Origin: Hasllibacter halocynthiae
GTDB taxonomy: Bacteria > Pseudomonadota > Alphaproteobacteria > Rhodobacterales > Rhodobacteraceae
Length of the DNA stretch: 64,000 nucleotides
NCBI RefSeq assembly: GCF_003003095.1
Contig: NZ_PVTT01000002.1
Location: forward strand, 62,001-126,000
Reading direction: 5' to 3'
Under the pieces are notes generated by a model. That model saw only the letters and a list, made by a program, of their open reading frames with translations, made no database searches and was not told the DNA's origin. Position 1 is the stretch's first letter. Each line of letters begins with the position of its first letter. Shown piece after piece: positions 1 to 8,217 of the stretch. The position numbers were made by a program, and so were the translations under genes.

Positions 1-212
1 AGCCCCCGAAGGACGCGCGGATCGTGATCTTCGCCGGGCACCTGAACCCGCCCCAGGCGATCGAGGGGCGGTACCGCGCGGGCGGCCCCGCCACGCCGCG
101 CGAGCACCTCGCCGCGACCTTCGACCGCGGACGGCGCTACGTCTCGCCGCGCCGGCATCTGCTGGCCTACATGGCCCCCGCACCCTGGATCGAGGAGGCC
201 TGGCGCGAGTAG
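1..212 (+). CDS. C-terminal part of an unidentified, possibly glycosyltransferase-like protein (5' truncated by window edge)
   Basis: An open frame enters from the left edge and stops with TAG at 210-212, leaving about 69 codons. It reads ...DARIVIFAGHLNPPQAIEG... and ends in ...APWIEEAWRE. A hydrophobic strand followed by 'GHLNPP' and a final 'PWI..AW' recalls the C-termini of sugar-transferase-like proteins in Rhodobacteraceae, but that is recognition by eye only. The GTG at 24 is probably internal, because the frame is open upstream of it. The gene is convergent with nrdJ, with only 6 bp between stops. The full function cannot be judged from this fragment. Confidence 0.5.
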   Translation, partial: PPKDARIVIFAGHLNPPQAIEGRYRAGGPATPREHLAATFDRGRRYVSPRRHLLAYMAPAPWIEEAWRE

Positions 213-218
213 CGCGCG

Positions 219-2507
219 CTAGCCGCAGCGCGAGAAGCCGCAGTTCGTGCAGGTCGCGCACCCTTCGGCCATGTGCAGCGCCGTCTCGCCGCAACGGGGG
301 CAGGCCGCGCCGGGCACCGCCGGGGCGGGCGTCGCCTTCGGGAAGGTCGCGGGCGCGGCAGGGCCGTCCAGGAAGCCGATGGCGCGCATGTGCTCCTCCA
401 GCGCGCCGCCGATCGCCGCCAGGAGCGAGGGCACGTAGCGCCCCCTTACCCAGGCCCCGCCGCGCGGGTCGAAGATCGCCTTCAGCTCCTCCACCACGAA
501 CGACACGTCGCCGCCCCGCCGGAAGATGGCCGAGATCATCCGCGTCAGGGCCACCGTCCAGGCGTAGTGCTCCATGTTCTTCGAGTTCACGAACACCTCG
601 AACGGACGCCTGCGCCCGTCCACCACGGCATCGTTCACCGTCAGGTAGATCGCGTGCGCGCTCTCCGGCCAGACCAGCTTGTAGGTCGTCCCCTCCAGCG
701 CGGCGGGCCGGGGCATGGGATCGGCGTGCGGTGCTGCCGGCGGCCCGCCGCCCGCGGCGGCGCGGGGGGCGTCGGCGACGGACATCACCGCGCCCGTGAC
801 CGCGTTCGGCCGGTAGGTCGTGCAGCCCTTGCAGCCCGTGTCCCAGGCCAGGCGATAGACCTCCTTGAACGCCTCGAAGGAGATGCCCTCCGGTAGGTTC
901 ACGGTCTTCGAGATCGAGGAATCCACGAAGGGCTGAACCGCTGCCTGCATGGCGACGTGCTCCTCCGGGGAGAGGGTCTGGGCATCCGCATAGGCCCGCG
1001 GCAGGCCCTCGTTCCCCTGTTCGCGCCAGACCCGGACGGCGTGATCGACGACCTCGACCTCCTCGCGCGCGCCGTCGGGCATGAGGACCTTGCGCCGGTA
1101 GGCGGAGGCAAACACCGGCTCGATCCCGGAGGAGACGTTGCCCGCGAAGAGCGAGATCGTCCCCGTCGGCGCGATCGAGGTCAGCAGCGCGTTGCGGATG
1201 CCGTCCCTCGCCACCGCCTCCCGCACGTCCGCGCCCAGCCGGTCCAGGATCGGCGCGCGGCCGAAGCCCTCCGCGTCGTAGAGCGGGAAGGCGCCCTTCT
1301 CGCCCGCCAGCGCGGCGGAGGCCAGATAGGCCTCCCGCGCCACATCGCGCATCCATCCGCCCGCACGCTCCGCGGCCTCCGGCGTGCCATAGCGCAGCCC
1401 GAGCATCATCAGCGCGTCGGCCAGGCCCGTGACCCCCAGCCCAATCCGCCGCTTCGCCCGCGCCTCCTCGGCCTGGGCGGGCAGCGGAAAGCGCGAGGCG
1501 TCCACGACGTCGTCCATGAACCTGACGGCGGTGCGGACCGTCGCGCCGAGGCGCGCGCCGTCCAGCGCCGCCTCCGTCCCGAACGGGTCCCGCACCAGCG
1601 CGGCGAGGTTCACCGACCCCAGCAGACAGGCGCCATAGGGCGGCAGGGGCTGCTCCCCGCAGGGGTTCGTCGCGGCGATGGTCTCGGCGTAGTTCAGGTT
1701 GTTCTGGGCGTTGACGCGGTCGATGAAGATGACGCCGGGCTCGGCCACGTCGTAGGTCGCCTGCATGATCCGGTCCCAGAGGGCGCGGGCCCGAACGGTG
1801 CGGAACGTACGGCCCCCGAAGGAGAGCGCCCAGTCCCCGTCCGCATCGACGGCGGCCATGAAAGGGTCCGTCACCAGGACCGAGAGGTTGAAGTTCCGCA
1901 GCCGCCCAGGGTCCCGCTTGGCGTCGACGAAGGCCTCGACGTCCGGGTGGTCACAGCGCAGCGTCGCCATCATCGCGCCCCGCCGGTTGCCCGCCGACAT
2001 GATCGTCGCGCACATCGAGTCCCAGACGTCCATGAAGGAGAGCGGCCCCGACGCGTCCGCCCCGACCCCGGCGACGGCCGCCCCCTTCGGCCGGATGGTC
2101 GAGAAGTCGTAGCCGATCCCGCCCCCCTGCTGCAGCGTCAGCGCCGCCTCGCGCAGGGCGTCGAAGATGCCCCCCATGCCGTCGGGGATCGTCCCCATCA
2201 CGAAGCAGTTGAACAGCGTCACCGCGCGCCCGGTGCCCGCCCCGGCCCAGATGCGGCCCGCGGGCAGGAAGGCCGCGTCCTCCAGCACGGCGCGGAAGCG
2301 CGCCGCCCAGACCTCCGGCTCGGGCTCCGCGGCGGCCACGGCGCGCGCCACCCGGTCCCGCGTCGCGGCGAGATCCGCGTCCAGGGGCGCGCCCCCCTCC
2401 TTCAGCCGGTACTTCAGGTCCCAGATCGAGGCGGCGATCGCCGTCTCGAAGCCCACCGAGGCGGGGCCGTCAGAAGGCGGGGCATGGGGCGGGGCGGTGT
2501 CGGGCAT
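219..2507 (-). CDS. nrdJ: Adenosylcobalamin-dependent (class II) ribonucleotide reductase
   Basis: The 762-residue protein reduces ribonucleotides to deoxyribonucleotides using a B12-derived radical. Visible features are the N-terminal RNR region, a 'NPCGEQPLPPYGACLLGSVN' active-site segment at residues 281-300, a 'CKGCTTYRP' motif near residue 570, and a Cys-rich tail 'CPRCGETALHMAEGCATC' in the last 27 residues that fits the thiol-relay/zinc-like terminus of this family. The length is normal for the alphaproteobacterial form. An AAGGA ribosome site lies just before the ATG. The gene is divergent from the DUF1489 gene, with only 41 bp between the two starts, so both promoters must overlap the opposite gene or be very compact. 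No cobalamin riboswitch fits in that gap. Confidence 0.95.
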   Translation of the reverse strand: MPDTAPPHAPPSDGPASVGFETAIAASIWDLKYRLKEGGAPLDADLAATRDRVARAVAAAEPEPEVWAARFRAVLEDAAFLPAGRIWAGAGTGRAVTLFNCFVMGTIPDGMGGIFDALREAALTLQQGGGIGYDFSTIRPKGAAVAGVGADASGPLSFMDVWDSMCATIMSAGNRRGAMMATLRCDHPDVEAFVDAKRDPGRLRNFNLSVLVTDPFMAAVDADGDWALSFGGRTFRTVRARALWDRIMQATYDVAEPGVIFIDRVNAQNNLNYAETIAATNPCGEQPLPPYGACLLGSVNLAALVRDPFGTEAALDGARLGATVRTAVRFMDDVVDASRFPLPAQAEEARAKRRIGLGVTGLADALMMLGLRYGTPEAAERAGGWMRDVAREAYLASAALAGEKGAFPLYDAEGFGRAPILDRLGADVREAVARDGIRNALLTSIAPTGTISLFAGNVSSGIEPVFASAYRRKVLMPDGAREEVEVVDHAVRVWREQGNEGLPRAYADAQTLSPEEHVAMQAAVQPFVDSSISKTVNLPEGISFEAFKEVYRLAWDTGCKGCTTYRPNAVTGAVMSVADAPRAAAGGGPPAAPHADPMPRPAALEGTTYKLVWPESAHAIYLTVNDAVVDGRRRPFEVFVNSKNMEHYAWTVALTRMISAIFRRGGDVSFVVEELKAIFDPRGGAWVRGRYVPSLLAAIGGALEEHMRAIGFLDGPAAPATFPKATPAPAVPGAACPRCGETALHMAEGCATCTNCGFSRCG

Positions 2508-2548
2508 GGTCCTTGCGGCTCCCCTTCCGGCCCTTATCTGGTGGCGCG

Positions 2549-2980
2549 ATGGCCGGGCACGTCAACATCCTGAAGCTAAGCGTCGGCACCAAGTCCGTCG
2601 AGGGGCTCGCCAAGTGGCAGAAGCGCCCGCAGGTCCGCACCGCGGACGGCCACCCGCGCCACGTCACCCGCATGTGGCCCCGGCGCGAGGCCGAGATCGT
2701 CGCGGGCGGCTCGATCTACTGGGTGATAAAGGGCGTCGTCCTCTGCCGCCAGCGCATCCTGCGGCTGGAGGAGGTGGTGCGCGCCGACGGCATCCGCCGC
2801 TGCGGCCTCGTCCTCGATCCCGAGCTCGTCCCGACTGCGGCGCAGCCCCGGAAGGCGTTCCAGGGCTGGCGCTACCTCGTGCCCGCCGACGCGCCGCGCG
2901 ACCTGCCCGCGGGCGCGGCGGCCGAGACGGCGCTGCCCCCGAAACTGGCTGCGGCCCTGTCGGAGATCGGGGTCCTCTGA
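2549..2980 (+). CDS. DUF1489 family protein
   Basis: The 143-residue protein begins MAGHVNILKLSVGTKSVE and matches the DUF1489 family, small soluble proteins of unknown role widespread in alphaproteobacteria. Upstream in-frame codons from 2513 are open, but the start at 2549 gives the family's usual N-terminus. Characteristic visible parts are 'W....P' near residue 18, a 'TRMWPRR' stretch, and a 'YWVIKG' strand followed by 'CRQRIL'. No catalytic motif is evident. It is divergent from nrdJ and convergent with hisG, with a perfect hairpin just after its stop. Confidence 0.85.
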   Translation: MAGHVNILKLSVGTKSVEGLAKWQKRPQVRTADGHPRHVTRMWPRREAEIVAGGSIYWVIKGVVLCRQRILRLEEVVRADGIRRCGLVLDPELVPTAAQPRKAFQGWRYLVPADAPRDLPAGAAAETALPPKLAAALSEIGVL

Positions 2981-2981
2981 C

Positions 2982-2999
2982 GGCGGAGCGGGCTCCGCC
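2982..2999. terminator. Hairpin between convergent DUF1489 gene and hisG
   Basis: A perfect 7-bp inverted repeat (GGCGGAG / CTCCGCC) with a 4-nt CGGG loop starts 2 nt after the DUF1489 stop and lies about 24 nt past the hisG stop. Its position between two convergent genes fits a bidirectional terminator. There is no strong T-tract on either side, so termination efficiency is uncertain. Confidence 0.45.
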
Positions 3000-3022
3000 T
3001 CACGCCGCCCATGGGGCGGGGC

Positions 3023-3691
3023 TCACCCCGCCGCCCGCGCCGCCAGGTCGCGGAACGGCCCCTCGTCCCCGCCATCGACCTGCGAGCGCCAGAGGCAGGC
3101 CTCCGAACGCAGCACCATCCCGTCCTCCAGCACGCGCAGGTGGTTGGCGCGCAGCGTCTCGCCCGTCGACGTGATGTCGGCGATCGCCTCGGCCCCGCCG
3201 CCTGCCACGGTGCCTTCCGTCGCGCCCTGGGAATCGACCAGCACGTAGTCCGCCACCCCCGCTTCGCGCAGCGCGGCACGGGTCAGGCGGTGGTACTTGG
3301 TCGCGATCCGCAGGCGGCGGCCGTGCCCCTCGCGGAACTGCGCCGCCACCGCGTCGAGGTCGTGCAGGGTCCGGCAGTCGGACCAGAAGTCCGGCACCGC
3401 GATGACCAGGTCCGCGTGCCCGAAGCCCAGCGCCGCGACCTCCTCGGCCCGGACGGCCCCCTCGCGGATCAGGTCGCGCCCCGTCACGCCGAGGTTCACT
3501 TCGCCCGCCGCCAGCGCGCCCGCGATCTCGCCCGCGGACATGAGGCGGGCCTCGACCCCCTCGATCCCGTCCAGCGCGACCGCGTAGTCCCGCGCCGTCC
3601 CCGTCCGGCGCAGGCGCAGCCCTCGCGCAGCCAGCCATTGGGCCGTCCGCTCCATCAGCCGGCCCTTGGAGGGCACCGCCAGCGTCAGCAC
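3023..3691 (-). CDS. hisG: ATP phosphoribosyltransferase catalytic subunit, short form
   Basis: The 222-residue protein catalyses the first step of histidine biosynthesis, condensing ATP and PRPP. It begins with a GTG start giving (M)LTLAVPSKGRLMERT, the standard HisG N-terminus, and has the 'EVNLGVTGRDLI' and 'ADYVLVDSQGATEGTVAGGG' motifs that form the PRPP site. The C-terminal ACT-like regulatory domain of long HisG is absent. The enzyme is therefore the short form that needs HisZ, encoded immediately upstream. The two genes overlap by 7 bp, implying translational coupling. Confidence 0.95.
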   Translation of the reverse strand: MLTLAVPSKGRLMERTAQWLAARGLRLRRTGTARDYAVALDGIEGVEARLMSAGEIAGALAAGEVNLGVTGRDLIREGAVRAEEVAALGFGHADLVIAVPDFWSDCRTLHDLDAVAAQFREGHGRRLRIATKYHRLTRAALREAGVADYVLVDSQGATEGTVAGGGAEAIADITSTGETLRANHLRVLEDGMVLRSEACLWRSQVDGGDEGPFRDLAARAAG

Positions 3692-4707
3692 GTCCCCGCC
3701 CCGACCAGCGCCGCCGGACGCACCACGCCGCCCACCGCCGGAACGTCGCCGCCCATGGCGCGCACCAAGGCGTCGTAGCGCCCGCCCGTCGCCACGGGCG
3801 GCCCGCCCTTCGCAGCGAAGACGAAGGTGAAGCCGTCGTAGTACTCCATCGACGCCCGGCCCAGCGTCGCCTCGAAGGGAAGGTCGCGCGCGCCCATCGC
3901 GTCCAGCCGCGCCGCCAGCCGCTCGACCGCCGGGGCGAGGCCGGGCGCGTCGAGGCGGCCCGCCGCCTCCAGCGCGTCCCCCGCCCGGCCCCTCAGGGCG
4001 ATCAACGCCTCCAGCGGCGCGACCTGCCCGGGCGCGAGGGGCGGCACGGCGGCGTCGGCCTCCATCGCGGCGCGGCGCGCCTCGACCTCGGCCCGGCTCC
4101 GGGCACCGATCTCCTCGGCGGCGCCCGCAGGCCCCGGCATCGGCGGCCGCTCGGCGTAGCGGGCCAGCAGCGCGCGGAACCGCGCCGGCCGCCACACGTG
4201 CCGCAGGAGGGCCGCGCGCCGCCGCGGCGACGTCTCCAGCCCCCGCACCGCCGCGAGCAGCAGGCCGATGTCGCCGATCACGGGCGCCGCCGCGCCGCCC
4301 ACCGCCTCGGCGACGGCGCCGAACGCCTCCGCGTCGGCCTCCACGCCGCCGCCGAACAGCTCGAAGCCGACCTGCACGTACTCGCGCGCTCGGCCCGGAA
4401 CCTCCTGCCGGCGAAACACCTCGCCCGCGTAGGCGTAGCGCGCCGCCCCCCGGCCCCCGGCGACATGGTCCCGCACGAGGGGAACGGTGAAGTCGGGGCG
4501 CAGCATCGTCTCGCCCCGCAGGGGGTCGGCGGTGACGAAGGCGCGCGCGCGGATGTCCTCGCCATAAAGATCGAGGAGCGGGCCCGCCGGTTGCAGGACC
4601 GACGTCTCGAAGGGCTCGGCCCCGCGCGCGGCGAAGAGGGCGGCGACACGCTCCGCCTCCGCGCGCAGGGCGCTCGAGGGCTCCTCGGGCCGGACCTCCA
4701 GGGCCAT
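3685..4707 (-). CDS. hisZ: ATP phosphoribosyltransferase regulatory subunit
   Basis: The 340-residue protein is a class II aminoacyl-tRNA synthetase paralogue that activates short-form HisG and confers histidine feedback. Visible synthetase-fold motifs are 'MLRPDFTVPLVRDHV' (motif-2-like), 'RYAYAGEVFRRQE' and 'GGRYDALVRAMGG' (motif-3-like). It lacks the anticodon-binding domain present in HisS. The gene lies between hisS, whose stop is 2 bp upstream, and hisG, which overlaps it by 7 bp. The order hisS-hisZ-hisG is common in Rhodobacterales. The ATG at 4707 was chosen because it follows hisS directly. Confidence 0.93.
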   Translation of the reverse strand: MALEVRPEEPSSALRAEAERVAALFAARGAEPFETSVLQPAGPLLDLYGEDIRARAFVTADPLRGETMLRPDFTVPLVRDHVAGGRGAARYAYAGEVFRRQEVPGRAREYVQVGFELFGGGVEADAEAFGAVAEAVGGAAAPVIGDIGLLLAAVRGLETSPRRRAALLRHVWRPARFRALLARYAERPPMPGPAGAAEEIGARSRAEVEARRAAMEADAAVPPLAPGQVAPLEALIALRGRAGDALEAAGRLDAPGLAPAVERLAARLDAMGARDLPFEATLGRASMEYYDGFTFVFAAKGGPPVATGGRYDALVRAMGGDVPAVGGVVRPAALVGAGTC

Positions 4708-4709
4708 CC

Positions 4710-6152
4710 TCACCGCTCGACGATCTCCCGCACGGCGGCGACCAGCCCCTCGCGTGGCACCTCGCGCTGGGCGGGCCGCTCCTTCCACTCCTCCAGGGTC
4801 GCGGTCTCGGAGATGGCCTTGCCGAGGGCGAGGTCCTTCACCTGCACCACCCCGCGCGCCCTCTCGTCGGAGCCCTCGATGATCGCCGCGGGCGCGTTCC
4901 TCTGGTCCGCGTATTTCAGCTGGTTGCCGAAGTTCCGCGGGTTGCCGAGATACACCTCCGCCCGGATGCCCGCTGCGCGCAGATCGGCCGCGAGGGCCAT
5001 GGAATCCGCCACTCGGTCCCGGTCCATCACCGTCACCACCACTGGGCCCGCCGGGGCCGGGGCCGCGCCCCGCGCCTCCAGCGCGGCGAGCAGCCGGTCC
5101 ACGCCGATCGAGACGCCCACCGCCGGCACCTCCTGCCCGGTGAAGCGCTTCACGAGGTCGTCGTAGCGCCCGCCCCCCGCGACCGAGCCGAACTGCCGCG
5201 GGCGCCCCTTCTCGTCCACCACCTCGAAGGTGAGCTCGGCCTCCATCACGGGGCCGGTGTAGTAGCCGAGGCCCCGCACTACCGATGGGTCGATGCGGAC
5301 CCGGCCCGCGCCGCCCATCGCGTCGACGGCGGCGAACACCCTCTCCAGGGCGTCGACGCCCTCGGGGCCGGCAACCAGCCCGCGCAGGGCGGCCAGCGTC
5401 GCGCCAGCGTCGTCCCCTCCGGCGCCGGTGAAGGCCAGCACGTGCGCCGCCTGGTCCGGCGCCAGGCCCGCGCCCTCCGTCCGATCGCCGCTCTCGTCCA
5501 CCCGGCCCTCGCCGAGCAGCGCGCGCACCCCCTCCGGGCCCAGCCGGTCCAGCTTGTCCACGGCCCGCAGCACGGCGCCGCGCGCGCCCTCCGGCACCTG
5601 CGCGGCGTCCATCACGCCGTTCAGCACCCGGCGGTCGTTCAGCCGGACCACGTAGTCGCCCCTGGCGATCCCTGCGGCCTCCAGAGCGTCGGCGCACATC
5701 ACGGCCGCCTCCGCGTCCGCCGCCGGCAGCGCCGATCCCACCGTGTCCGCGTCGCATTGGTAGAACTGGCGATACCGCCCCGGGCCCGGCTTCTCGTTCC
5801 GCCAGACCAGGCCCATCGCATAGCGGCGATAGGGGCTAGGCAGGTCCGCCCGGTGCTGCGCCGCCACCCGCGCGAGCGGCGCCGTCAGATCGTAGCGCAG
5901 CGCCAGCCAGCCCTCGTCCTCCTCCCACGCGAAGACGCCCTCGTTCGGGCGGTCGAGGTCGGGAAGGAACTTGCCCAGCGCCTCCACGGTCTCGACGGCG
6001 CTGGTCTCCAGCGGCTCGAAGCCGTGCAGGCGGTAGATCTCCGCGATGCGGCCCAGCATGGCCTGCCGCCGCACCACCTCCTCGCCGAGATGGTCGCGAA
6101 AGCCCTTCGGCGTCTGCGCCTTGGGCCGGGGGGTCTTCTTCGCCTTCGCCAT
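4710..6152 (-). CDS. hisS: Histidyl-tRNA synthetase
   Basis: The 480-residue class II synthetase charges tRNA-His. Visible motifs are '[14 protein letters not shown]' (motif 2 region), '[15 protein letters not shown]', '[15 protein letters not shown]' and '[14 protein letters not shown]' (motif 3), followed by the C-terminal anticodon-binding domain. The start [21 protein letters not shown] was preferred over an upstream ATG because GGAGG sits 7 nt before it. The length is typical of alphaproteobacterial HisS. It heads the hisS-hisZ-hisG operon and is divergent from slyX. Confidence 0.96.
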   Translation of the reverse strand: MAKAKKTPRPKAQTPKGFRDHLGEEVVRRQAMLGRIAEIYRLHGFEPLETSAVETVEALGKFLPDLDRPNEGVFAWEEDEGWLALRYDLTAPLARVAAQHRADLPSPYRRYAMGLVWRNEKPGPGRYRQFYQCDADTVGSALPAADAEAAVMCADALEAAGIARGDYVVRLNDRRVLNGVMDAAQVPEGARGAVLRAVDKLDRLGPEGVRALLGEGRVDESGDRTEGAGLAPDQAAHVLAFTGAGGDDAGATLAALRGLVAGPEGVDALERVFAAVDAMGGAGRVRIDPSVVRGLGYYTGPVMEAELTFEVVDEKGRPRQFGSVAGGGRYDDLVKRFTGQEVPAVGVSIGVDRLLAALEARGAAPAPAGPVVVTVMDRDRVADSMALAADLRAAGIRAEVYLGNPRNFGNQLKYADQRNAPAAIIEGSDERARGVVQVKDLALGKAISETATLEEWKERPAQREVPREGLVAAVREIVER

Positions 6153-6231
6153 CTGGGCCTCCGGAGGGACGCGCGGGGCCTTACCCCGGCCCCCGGATCG
6201 GTGCAAACCGCCCCCGGAGGAGGGCCCGCCC

Positions 6232-6423
6232 ATGGACCACGAGGAACGCATCGCCTGGCTCGAGCGCGATCTCGCCGACCTCTCCGCGGTGGTCGCCCGG
6301 CAGGACGCCGAGATCGCCCGCCTCGCGACACTGGCCGACCGCCTCGCGCGGGCGGAGGCGGACCGGCGGGCCGAAGGCGGCGGCGGGGTAGTGATGGGCG
6401 ACGAGCGGCCGCCCCATTGGTAG
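6232..6423 (+). CDS. slyX: SlyX family protein
   Basis: The 63-residue protein starts [18 protein letters not shown], continues as a single heptad-patterned helix rich in L, E and R (likely coiled coil), and ends '...ERPPHW', the conserved SlyX tail. SlyX proteins have no established biochemical role. The ribosome site GGAGGAGG is close to the ATG. The gene is divergent from hisS, with starts 79 bp apart. Confidence 0.85.
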   Translation: MDHEERIAWLERDLADLSAVVARQDAEIARLATLADRLARAEADRRAEGGGGVVMGDERPPHW

Positions 6424-6524
6424 CCCCGGCACGGCCCCCCAGGGCTGCGGATGGTGCATTACTGCAAAACAGGATTGCCTGACGCCGCGGAATGCGTGCA
6501 TGCTCCCTACGGGGGATGATCTTG

Positions 6525-7640
6525 ATGACCACGATCGCCGACTTGCACCTGCTGCCCGTCCCGAACCAGCCTGACCGCGTCTTCGCCGAGGGCGAAGCGC
6601 CGAGTGGGGCGTTTCTCTTCTCGCTCCTGCAGGCGACGCCGGACTGCATCAAGGTGATCGAGGCCGACGGCACGATCTCCTTCATGAACCAGAACGGCCT
6701 CGACGCCATGGGGATCGGGGACGTCGCCGAGATGCGCGGCGTCCCGTGGTCCTCGTTCTGGCCGGAGGCGTCGCGCGAGACGGTCGATGCCGCCGTCGGG
6801 GCCGCGCGGCAAGGCCAGCGTGCTCGGTTCGAGGGGCCCTGCCAGGCGGCCGGGGGCGCCCTGCGCCGGTGGGAGGTCTCCGTCTCGCCGATCGCGGAGG
6901 CGGACGGACGGGTGGTGCGCGTCCTAGCGGTCTCGCGCGACGTCACCGAACGCGCCGAGCACCTGCTGCGCATCGAGGAGCAGGAGGCCTTGCTGGCCGC
7001 CAGCGCCGCCCGCCTGCGCCGCCGCCTCGGCGACCGCGAGGACGAGCTTCGCGAGAAGGACGTCGCCCTCCGCGAGGTCGACCACCGGGTGAAGAACTCG
7101 CTCGCGATGGTGTCGGCCATCCTGCACGCGCAGGCCCGCTCGGCGCCCGCCGCCGCGGAGGCCCTCGCGACGGCCGCGTCGCGCGTGCGCGCCGTCGCGG
7201 AGGTCCACGGCGCGATCTACGCTGCCGACCGGGCCGAGCGGATCGAGATGCGCGACTACCTTCGCACGCTCGCCGAGGCCCTCTCCCGTTCGCTGGCGGG
7301 GGGCGACGTGAAGGTCGAGCACGCGATATGCGAGCGCACCCTGACCGGCGGCGAGGCGCTGGCCCTCGGCCTGATCGTGTCCGAGCTGATCGCCAACGCC
7401 CTGCGCCACGCCTTCGCGAAGCATCGCGGCACCGTCCGCGTCGGCTGCGAGCCCGCCGGCACGGGCCGGACCGTCCTGACCGTCGAGGACGACGGCGCCG
7501 GCTTCCCGCAGGGCTTCGACCTGCGACGGGCGGAGGGCCTCGGGAGCAAGGTCGTCCTCTCCTACGCCGCCAAGCTCGGCGCGGAGGTGGAGACGGGGGC
7601 CGCCGAAGGGGGCGGTGCACGGGTGAGGGTGGTGTTCTAG
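6525..7640 (+). CDS. PAS domain sensor histidine kinase, HisKA_2 type
   Basis: The protein has about 371 residues. A PAS domain (about residues 30-145, including 'LLQATPDCIKVIEADGTI') is followed by a coiled coil of R/E-rich heptads (150-180), an H-box 'REVDHRVKNSLAM' with the phosphate-accepting His187, and a HATPase_c domain with 'LIVSELIANALRHAF' and 'VEDDGAGFP'. There are no membrane segments, so it is cytosolic. Kinases with HisKA_2 domains often act in general-stress or light signalling in alphaproteobacteria. No response regulator is adjacent, so it is an orphan. In-frame ATGs at 6492 and 6516 are alternatives. The run of five Gs at 6511-6515 spaces correctly for 6525. Its stop interlocks with that of the convergent VKOR-like gene. 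Confidence 0.85.
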   Translation: MTTIADLHLLPVPNQPDRVFAEGEAPSGAFLFSLLQATPDCIKVIEADGTISFMNQNGLDAMGIGDVAEMRGVPWSSFWPEASRETVDAAVGAARQGQRARFEGPCQAAGGALRRWEVSVSPIAEADGRVVRVLAVSRDVTERAEHLLRIEEQEALLAASAARLRRRLGDREDELREKDVALREVDHRVKNSLAMVSAILHAQARSAPAAAEALATAASRVRAVAEVHGAIYAADRAERIEMRDYLRTLAEALSRSLAGGDVKVEHAICERTLTGGEALALGLIVSELIANALRHAFAKHRGTVRVGCEPAGTGRTVLTVEDDGAGFPQGFDLRRAEGLGSKVVLSYAAKLGAEVETGAAEGGGARVRVVF

Positions 7641-8146
7641 CCCCCCGCCTGCCGGGCCAGGCTGCGCGCGGCCCTTGCCGTCTCGGGCAGGGTCAGCGCC
7701 GCGGCCACCGCCGTCAGCGCCGTCGCCGCCTGGCACCAGGCGCAGAGCGCGCGGTTCTCGCTCCACTCCTCTTGGGCGAGCTTGGCCGCCGTGGCGAGGT
7801 CGTAGACCGCCTTGGCGCTCGTCGCGATCGGCAGGTGCGGCTGCTCCTCCGCCCGGTCCTCCCCGCCCATGGCGGCGAGGGCGGCGCTGCCGGCATAGGT
7901 CAGGGTCATCAGGAAGCCGTCGGGCACGTCGAGGCGCTTGTAGCCGTAGTTGCTGGCGTCCACCCGGTCGCTGTCGAAGGGGCCGACCGGCGGATCGGGA
8001 AGATGCCGCAGCATCCCGATCTGGTAGGCCCCGACCACGCCCCCGATCGCGGCGCAGGCGAGGTTCAGGCCGACGACCCAGCGGCGGCGGGTCAGGTCGG
8101 GCGAGGTTCCGAGGCGAAGCTCGCGGGATAGACGGGCGGGTTGCAT
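7637..8146 (-). CDS. Vitamin K epoxide reductase (VKOR) family membrane protein
   Basis: The 169-residue membrane protein has hydrophobic segments near residues 24-42, 78-94 and 133-150 and a C-A-W-C pair (Cys135, Cys138) at the start of the last helix. VKOR homologues use such a CxxC to pass electrons between quinone and disulfide-forming proteins. 'LRHLPDPPVGPFDSDRVDAS' is typical of the alphaproteobacterial subgroup. A second, loop cysteine pair, seen in full VKOR enzymes, is not evident, so activity is inferred only. The start at 8146 is preceded by GGAGGA. It lies downstream of dnaE on the opposite side of a convergent junction with the histidine kinase. Confidence 0.7.
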   Translation of the reverse strand: MQPARLSRELRLGTSPDLTRRRWVVGLNLACAAIGGVVGAYQIGMLRHLPDPPVGPFDSDRVDASNYGYKRLDVPDGFLMTLTYAGSAALAAMGGEDRAEEQPHLPIATSAKAVYDLATAAKLAQEEWSENRALCAWCQAATALTAVAAALTLPETARAARSLARQAGG

Positions 8147-8217
8147 GGCGGTCCTCCGAAGGGCGTGCATCCCCCGAACGCCCCGGCCCCCGAACCGGTT
8201 GCGCCCGGGCCGCCGCC

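Noticed and set aside
2508..2548. Cobalamin riboswitch or NrdR boxes in front of nrdJ
   Set aside because: The divergent gap is only 41 bp, too short for a cobalamin riboswitch, and no NrdR-box-like AT-rich palindrome is seen.
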